Assembly (NCBI GenBank): GCA_004335835.1
Contig: RWJK01001916.1
Location: forward strand, 1-64,000
DNA from: Scenedesmus sp. ARA3
Taxonomy: Eukaryota > Chlorophyta > Chlorophyceae > Sphaeropleales > Scenedesmaceae
Direction: 5' to 3'
Length of the DNA: 64,000 bases
In this document: positions 57,031-64,000 of the stretch, one piece after another
Position numbering within the stretch: the first letter of the stretch is position 1
Layout of the letters: the number at the start of each line of letters is the position of its first letter
Made by a program: the position numbers and the translations under genes
The notes under the pieces: generated by a model
What the model saw: the letters and a program-made list of their open reading frames with translations, nothing else
Told to the model about the DNA's origin: nothing
The model's database searches: none

Positions 57031-57727
57031 AGGGCGCACAGGCGTGCTCTGTCGGCGACTTGGCTGTGTTGTTACTACCATGACTATCACAGCAAGTCTG
57101 CAGGAGCTGCGTGTTGCAGGCCTTGATGTGATGTGATGTGGTGATGCATTTCGGGAGGGAGGTGTTTGTGGCAAGGCCGCTCCAACATTGAGCATGAGTT
57201 GTGGGTGGCACCTGGCTTGTTGCAGCTGGCGCAGCTTGTGATGTGGTGGAAGTGGCACAGCAGATTAACTGGTCATTCAGCTGCAGCAGCCAGGTGTTGG
57301 GTGCCGGACTAATGATGTTACTATGTTTCCTTTTGGCGTCTTTTCAAGGGTGTTTCAATTGAACAAAGTATGCAAACAATCACAGCGGCTAGTGTGTGAC
57401 CAGGCGTGTGCAACAAAATGCACATTGGGTGAAATGCTGGTGTAGCCAGTGGGCCACATCTGTCTGTCTAGACATGCCTAAACATGTGAGCAAATCACCA
57501 TGAGCGTGACCAGTGCAGGGGGCCTTGTATGCACTAGCGTCAACACTGTGGACAGTAGATATGAGATCTACTGCTACATCTGTTGCACGCTACAAATGCA
57601 TGCAAGCCGCTTCATGCGGAGCACATTTGGAGAGGTGAAGCAGCCCCGCACCAACTCGCCCCTACCCCGCACCGCCTATACTCCCAGAGAGGGTCACATT
57701 TTGACCGGTCCTTTGAAAGGAAAGACA
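57031..57727. other. Intergenic, no supported gene
   Basis: No domain or repeat was recognised. 57600-57727 is probably 3' flank of the adjoining LINE remnant on the minus strand. Confidence 0.4.
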
Positions 57728-58465
57728 CTACCAAATCTCATCCTGAAAATCGTCGCACATAAGATCACATAATGGTTCCTGATGACATTCATCAATCAAG
57801 TGCACCAGGTGTGCAACTGCACTTTGCTTCTCATGGTTCATCAATCTGTGCATACACGCAGGGTTGTTGGGACCACCAGTGCCATGGTACAAGCGTCTAA
57901 ATCGCTCACGTATATCATAATACCAATAGCATTCAAACATGACATGCTTCTCATCTTCAACGCGAGTCCCTACACACCTGGGGCATAGTCGGTCACTCCG
58001 TTGCACACCACGCCATCGGCCCTTCGACACCTCCAGGTGATGCACTCCCAACCGAAACCGGACAAGTGCAGACAAATGCAAACTGTTTATGGGATCGGCA
58101 GCCTCAACATATGGCGCAGCATGCTCAACATCAGCAGACATCCACTGGCAGTAAGTAGCGGCAGTGCCAGTTGTGACCCTGGGGTCACCATCAGGCCAAA
58201 CCCACCATGCAGCCTTCCATGCTTGCAGGACACTGTTGACATCAATCTGTGGTACGTCCTGCCACCTGCCCTCAGCCACAGCTAGGCACACTGCCTGGGC
58301 AGTGTCAGGCACACACTTGCGCAGCATCTGCAGTACCTCAAAACTCCACGACTGGGCACGGCTGGTTGGCTGTAACCCAACAGCGTATTCCAAATCCTCA
58401 CGAAAGGCATCCTGAAGCAGTCCATACTTTGTCGGCAACAACCTGTTCCAACAGCGGCACACCAT
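57728..58465 (-). mobile_element. 3' remnant of a second non-LTR retrotransposon
   Basis: A minus-strand open frame of 245 codons has LHLSALVRFRLGVHHLEVSK, then RSDRLCPRC and DEKHVMFECYWYYDIRERF. This is the C-terminal zinc-knuckle region following reverse transcriptase in LINE ORF2 proteins. The polymerase core is missing upstream (above 58465). The frame is uninterrupted, so the insertion looks younger than the one at 49463. The two remnants face opposite ways, flank the secreted-protein gene, and are different families by sequence. Confidence 0.8.
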
Positions 58466-61400
58466 TTCAATGGTTTTAAAACTTGGCCGTGCACGGCGGC
58501 ATGGCGTGAGGGGGTTGCAGTGAGGCGGTTGGTATTAGGCGTCCTGCACGGCAGCGCCACCGCAGAAGAGACCATCTTCAGTAGAGCGGGGGAGTGGCAT
58601 GTTCTCAACCCAGCCACATTGCGTGCATTGAGTGGTGTTATCTGCGCTGACTGCTCGCCGTGCCATGGCTAGGCAGAGCTGCTAGGATGCCATGCGCCTG
58701 TGGCTTACGCCTGTTGTGTGCTTAGAGGGACTGCTGAGCCTCGTTAGCACTAGAAATGTGTGCGAGCAGCCTATGTGCTCCACTGGTTGGTAAAGCGACT
58801 GCATTTCATAGCAATTATTGCTGCACTGATTGGTGAAAGGAATGCATTTCATGAAGCAGCATTTTGCCTGTTACAACCTTGCATGCAACCACACTGTGAC
58901 AGGCGACGATGCTGTGCAAAGGCTTTGTGTCTGGTACTTGCACAGTGTGATGAACACGTGCGGCCAGCGCCGCATCACGCAGCCACAGCGCCAACTCGCC
59001 CACAAACCAGACAAACCAGGCATACCAACTAGATGCATTCTCTGAGATTCACCGTCTCAGCGACTCAAAGCTGCCAGATTCAAGTAACTGCCAGCACTAC
59101 ACTGCAGCAGTTGTGCTGCTCACCACCGGCTCGTTAACTGCTGCCGCAGCCACACTGCTATGCTGGAGCTGACAACCTAGTCACAACACACGTGAACCCT
59201 CCCGAAGTGGCCTATCTCATTAACATGCTGCACAGGGCTATGCCACGCCAGCAAATCCTTCACACGACACCAGCGTTTGTCATTGCAACAGCCAACACTC
59301 CTCTGGTGAACACGGCACAGGTCAATCTTGATTCATGGCATCAAGGGCAGGTGATATGCAAGGCATGTCAGGCACCTGCCTGGCTATGTGCATATCACAA
59401 AAGACCCACAACCTGCGCCGGCTATAACCATGGACGCTGATGCATGCTGCTGGTGATGTATATGTAAACCAAACACCACCCAGCTGGAAGTATGTATGTA
59501 TCATTCATTGCAGGTGGCAGCGGCAGCAGCATCAACACCTGCGCAAAGCGAAGCAGCAGGAAACCTAAGCACAAGATACACTATGTACGTACATACAGAT
59601 AACACATTCTTTCTGTTCTACAAAAGGCACTGTTGGCAGGTACACATACATACGTTCAGGCCAAAGAGAGGCACAACATGTGCTAGAGGGCTGAGTATAT
59701 ACATAAGCAAAGCTCAAAAGAGCCTGGATGTGGAAAGACCAGGAAGTGCAAATTCGAGTGCGCTGCATGCAAGCAACCAGCCCAGTTGGGCTATAGCAGT
59801 AGTAGCTAGTGCAGCACACTAGACGCGTACAGCGCAGCAAAAAGGGAAAGCGCAGGCAGCGCAGCTGTTGAACAGCCTGGTTGCACCACCTGCAGTGCTG
59901 CAGCTGCCAGTGAAAGGTGCTATGCAAAACACATAATCAGTTTATGCACGCAAATGCGCAAGCACGCACCAAGAAATATAACGCACGCAAGTAAGAAGAT
60001 ACATGGAGCAGCAGGTGTGAGCGGCAGCAAAGGCGCAAGCGCCGCAGTGTGTTGATTTACCAGCTGACACTGCCTACTGGGACGCGGAGGGCCGCAGTCA
60101 AACCAGCAGGCATGCAGCAAGCACACCACAGCACTTTCAGGCAACCAGCCCCACTTGCAAGAAATGCGTAATATCACAAGGCAACAAGCCAACTGGTACA
60201 TCATCTCCAACTCCATCGTGCATTTAAAAAAGCACGCAAACGACAAAACGCTCGGGCAAAATTTGCAACCATGCAGGAAAACAAGGCAATCATGCAGCAT
60301 GGCGGTGTTTGCGCAGGCACAATGGTACGTCAATGCTGATAAAACACCAAAACTCCATCCCCAAACCCATGGGTGGAGTGCTCAAGCAAGCGAACCACAC
60401 TTCCTAATCACGCTCTACCAGCCTCCAGTTGAGGTGCCAAAGCAGTCAAAACAGACGTCAAGCCATAACCCTAATACAGCTATCCTTGCTAGCAGTCACA
60501 ACAGACGTCAAGCCATGACCCTGACACAGCTGTCCTTGCTAGCCCCACACATGAACACGACACACCAACACAAAAACAAAGAGCATGTGTTTGGTCTGAA
60601 TGTTGCATGCAGTGACATTGCTGAGCATGCAGCAAAGAACAGTCCGGCTGTATCAACAGGCTTGTAGCCCGCAGTTGGCGCGGTAACACATGCAAGTTCT
60701 TGATTGGTGTGCTTGGGTCTGCCTTGTGCAGTGCAAGCAAAACAACATATCCCAGCAGGCACTATATTTGTGCTGCTCTAGGGATGAGCGGGGAACGCAT
60801 TCAGATGCACCACAAGCACTGCAGCACAGACAGACGGTGAGGTTTGATGGGATTGAGCTGTAACACACACTTCTGATTTCAAAGCCCGTCAAGAAGCATG
60901 GCAAACAAAACAACAAGGATGTGTGGAGCGCAACGGACAATGGAAAGGGTGCACTGAAGCAGCAGCAAGGCCACTGCACACGCAAGTGTTCTGCACAGCA
61001 AACCAGCTGCCCACAACCAGCTGCCCCAGTTGCAAAACTGAAACGGATGACAGCCATACGCTCCATGTCACCCGAAGCTCCTCACCCGAAGCTCCTCACC
61101 CGAAGCACTAACCTAGAATTGCACATTCCAACACAGCGTTGCAATGCACCCCTTGACACCCCTGCCTGCAGATTTACACCTTTCAGTACCAGCATGCAGT
61201 GTGCATCAAACGAGGGCAGGGCCACACCGCAGCAGTAGACGCTCCAGCCCAAGCATTCAGTGTGCCCCTGCAGCAATTCATGCATGTTTGTTGTGGCTGC
61301 TGCCCGGTTGATTCCTGGGGTTGTCAGCACACTGCACAGGTTGGTAAGGTGCAACGCGATACTGTAAAGAACAGAAATAGCAGCCGATAAACTATTCACA

Positions 61401-62139
61401 ACCATGCCCAGACAGGATTGGAACCACGCCCCTGCCCTCATGCACAAAACGATTGGAGCAGCGCACAGCAGTGCTGCCTGCCGTTTGCTGCCACCAGCGA
61501 CGCACCATGCAAATCCACCGCCCCATGCAATCATTGGGGACCCCAACACAGCTCATCGACTACCTCAATATGCTCTGAAGCCACCAGGAGGCGTGGCACT
61601 CCATCACAAACGCACAAAACAGCAGCCAGCGTGTTCTGTGTCAACCAACAAAGCACACAAACCACAGAGTCAACAAGCACTCTGAGCAGGCGCGGCATGT
61701 GCTGTGCGGCCACACCCAAAGCAAAATGGCTGCTGCGGGAGCCAGCCGCAACCGCCCCCAGCTGCTGAAGGTGGAGACATATCACGCTTCAGCACGCAGC
61801 AACGGCAGCAGTAGCTGCCACACAGCACTGTACCGCTCCAGCTGACAAGACAAGCCAACACACACAGCAGCATCCAGCTGCTTCAAACCTGCATCAACAT
61901 AAGCTACAAGCGCGCACCCCTCGCCTAGCGCGCTAGCAGCAGCAGCCCCATGCATGCATGCTGTTCTCCCCTTCTTTGCCAGTTCATGCATCTGCTTGGG
62001 GCCAGCTGCTTTCAAATTTACTGCTGCAACAGAAGCCGCAGCGGTCCTCCCGCTCTCCCACGGGTGCTTCTGCACAGCCAGCTGCAGCGGAGAGGCCGCT
62101 CAGCTGCTAGCGCATGCAGCGCCAGCGCCAGCGCGCCGC
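58466..62139. other. Intergenic, no supported gene
   Basis: AT-richer than the genes. It holds a 50-bp tandem duplication (60444-60493 and 60494-60543, agtcaaaacagacgtcaagc...) and a 14-bp repeat cccgaagctcctca (61071-61106, about 2.6 copies). Open frames are scattered on both strands without domains. Confidence 0.5.
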
Positions 62140-63963
62140 TCAGGCGCGCTTACGCACCAGCGCCTGCATGCTCTGGCCCTCATCATCACTCTCATCCTCA
62201 CCACCGCAGTGCCCACAGCCGCTGCTTCTGTCAGTGGCGCTGCTGCTGCCGCAGTGTGCAGCTGCTGCTGCTGCCGGCTGGCTGCGCAGCACGTAGAGCT
62301 TGGTCACCAGCGGCAGCTCGAAGGGCCGCGCCTCGCCAAAGTGCTGCTGCACCAGGCGCGCCACCTCCTGCGGGGTTGCACGCGGCACACATAAGGCGCA
62401 CAAACGTGAGGGAGTGTAGCGCTTCATGCTTGACGAGCACGCAGCTTAACACAAGTGCATTGTATGCAAAACTCGCTGTACGTTGCACTGATATGTTGTG
62501 CTACAACCTGAACAGCGGGTTGCCAAGTCTACAGCACTCGAGCCCTGAGCGCCTCACCCTGTGGAAGTGCTTGTGTGTGGCGCTGCAGGGAGAGACATGC
62601 AACAAGCTGTACGACGCACTGCCACATAATGCTGCCACCATGTACATCTCCTGAAAAGACGCATGTCAAACAGTTCAGTCGCGCGCCTCACCTTGTGGAA
62701 GTGCTTGCGCGTGGCACTGCTTGCCGCCAGGTGGGCCCGCACGCAGGCCAGGCCGCCCAGCAGGTCCTGCAGGGCGCCGCAGCGGGGCATGGCCAGGCCA
62801 TGGGGGTGGTTGGAAAAGCTGACCAGGCGCAGCGCGCCGCCTGCAGGAAAAGGGAGGAGGGCAGCGGCGGGTGGAGTGCAGGAAAGCAGCAGCGGGCAGA
62901 GAGCTCCATGTCAGGTGCTGTACTTGGATGGCACCACGGCAGAAACAAGGCACAGCACAGTGCTTGCGAAGGCGGCAGCCACAGTAAAGCACAAAAGAAG
63001 GCCTGCCTGCCACACCCCGCGTGTTGCGTGCGCAAACAGGACACTACACGTGCTGCAGCACTGCAAGCAGCGAACGTAGCAGTGAGCAGCAGCCATGCGA
63101 TGATGCAGCCATGCACGGCGCGCACCATCTGTGAGCGCGTTGGTCCACGCCGGCGGGTCGTGCTGCCTGCTGGCCCTGCAGTAGTCGGGGTTGACCGCCT
63201 CCAGCAGCGCCTCCAGCCCACACACAAAGGGCGACAACAGGTCCCTGCAGCAGCGCGCATGAGAGGGCAGGGGCGGGCTGAGTCAATGTGAAAGCTGGGA
63301 AGAGTGGATGTGTGTTTTTAAGCTAGAAGGCAGCTGTTGCATGCACTCAACGCACGCTTTGCCAGTGCAGCGAACTTTGAAAATATACTCTACAATAAAT
63401 TGCTGTACATGATCCATGCTGTGTCTGCTGCCAGCACACAGCCACCTGCCCCCTCACCTGTCATTCCAGGCCACAGCCAGGTAGCCTCCCTTCGCCATCA
63501 GCCGCCGTGCCTCAGCCAGCAGCTCCGCAGCAGCCATGCTGGGCGGGCCGGGCAGGACAGTCACAAGGTCGGAACAGCCAGGGGGTAGGCGGCACTGATG
63601 TGCCCAGGGGGGGCCCTGCCCAGGTGGCGCCACCTCAGCCACACGGAAGCCCCTGCAGCAGTTTTTGGAGGGGTCAAGTGCAGGATGAGTGATGATACTA
63701 CAGCAGCGGATGGGTGCGATGGTCATGGTATGTGAAGTAGTGGATGGTTTGTCCTCCTTATGCTGCTGCTGGTGGCGGTGAGCGGAGCAGTGTACGCTGC
63801 CAGTGCTGCTGTCCAGCTCAGACGTGCCTGTGCCACTTGCAGGACTCATGATACAGCAAATAGTATTTACGGCGCGAGAGTTCCAACGAGTGCATCTACC
63901 CTTCGTTGCAGCCTGCACAGCTGCTGGGTGCTCACCACTGGGCCAGCTCTGCACCAGCAGCAC
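62140..63963 (-). CDS. SAM-dependent methyltransferase, type-11-like (5' partial)
   Basis: Minus-strand exons from 5' to 3': tentative 63936-63963, 63458-63652, 63126-63244, 62692-62840, 62140-62367 (stop). Phases agree at the first two internal junctions and splice sites are GT-AG. The second exon reads GFRVAEVAPPG, CSDLVTVLPG, AEARRLMAKGGYLAVAWNDR, the acidic-loop and post-motif strands of class I methyltransferases. Downstream are PFVCGLEALLEAVNPDY, VSFSNHPHG, RKHFHK and VARLVQQHFGEARPFELPLVTKLYVL, typical of the C-terminal part of this family. The glycine-rich SAM-binding motif I would be in exons beyond 64000, so it cannot be checked. Substrate unknown. The last 35 residues are a Ser/Gly/Cys/Asp-rich tail (GCGHCGGEDESDDEG). 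The tail of exon 62692-62840 is copied in the following intron. Confidence 0.65.
62551..62600 (-). repeat. Copy of the tail of methyltransferase exon 62692-62840
   Basis: On the minus strand the exon end RKHFHK plus gtgaggcgc donor recurs 134 bp downstream (donors at 62691 and 62557), with four mismatches in about 30 bases. Confidence 0.9.
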
Positions 63964-64000
63964 CTGGCATCGCACAGCTCATGTCCACTGCTGTAGGAAA

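Noticed and set aside
57728..58465. Host gene on the minus strand
   Set aside because: The CPRC...DEKHVMFEC knuckle and surrounding pattern are those of LINE ORF2 tails.

Overview
The window looks like nuclear DNA of a chlorophycean green alga, probably close to Sphaeropleales such as Scenedesmus or Tetradesmus (inference). The evidence is moderately GC-rich, intron-dense genes with GT-AG introns, heavy CAG/CTG triplet runs giving poly-Q, poly-A and poly-S tracts, plant-type TTTAGGG telomere-like motifs, a plant-type PANK2 gene and a possible plant ATI-like gene. No bacterial features, CRISPR arrays, rRNA or tRNA genes were seen. There is one assembly gap of N's (15520-15683).

Layout. (1) 214-6511 +: 3' half of a plant-type PANK2 gene, the DUF89 phosphatase part. 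(2) 7396-13694 + and (3) 16839-26152 +: two paralogous giant low-complexity proteins, each with one membrane segment and a C-terminal domain ending in three Cys/Trp repeats. (4) 26153-30159: repeat-rich intergenic DNA. (5) 30160-31996 +: DJ-1/PfpI-family protein. (6) 33386-35979 +: single-membrane-span protein resembling plant ATG8-interacting proteins. (7) 39530-43989 +: MFS transporter of the drug:H+ antiporter type. (8) 45544-48408 +: CAP59/CMT1-type (GT69) mannosyltransferase. (9) 49463-50158 +: LINE remnant. (10) 50805-56778 +: secreted cysteine-rich protein with an aerolysin-like region and a proline-rich tail. (11) 57728-58465 -: second LINE remnant. (12) 62140-63963 -: SAM-dependent methyltransferase, 5' end outside the window. 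The genes do not form one pathway. Several act at the cell surface or membrane (2, 3, 7, 8, 10).

The most unusual signal is shared by nearly all the genes. Exon-intron junctions are duplicated in tandem, so introns carry decaying copies of the adjoining exon end, often with the splice site. The last exons are followed by copies of their coding tail and stop codon. Repeat units are about 80-300 bp and some are exact multi-copy arrays (110 bp x2, 127 bp x3, 83 bp x2). In every junction array the copy that keeps the protein family's sequence lies on the exon side and the copies lie inside the intron or after the stop. Telomere-like DNA lies inside one such duplication. Exon boundaries were set by family similarity, splice consensus and phase; in genes 1, 4, 6 (ATI-like), 7 (MFS) and 8 (GT69) every junction keeps phase.
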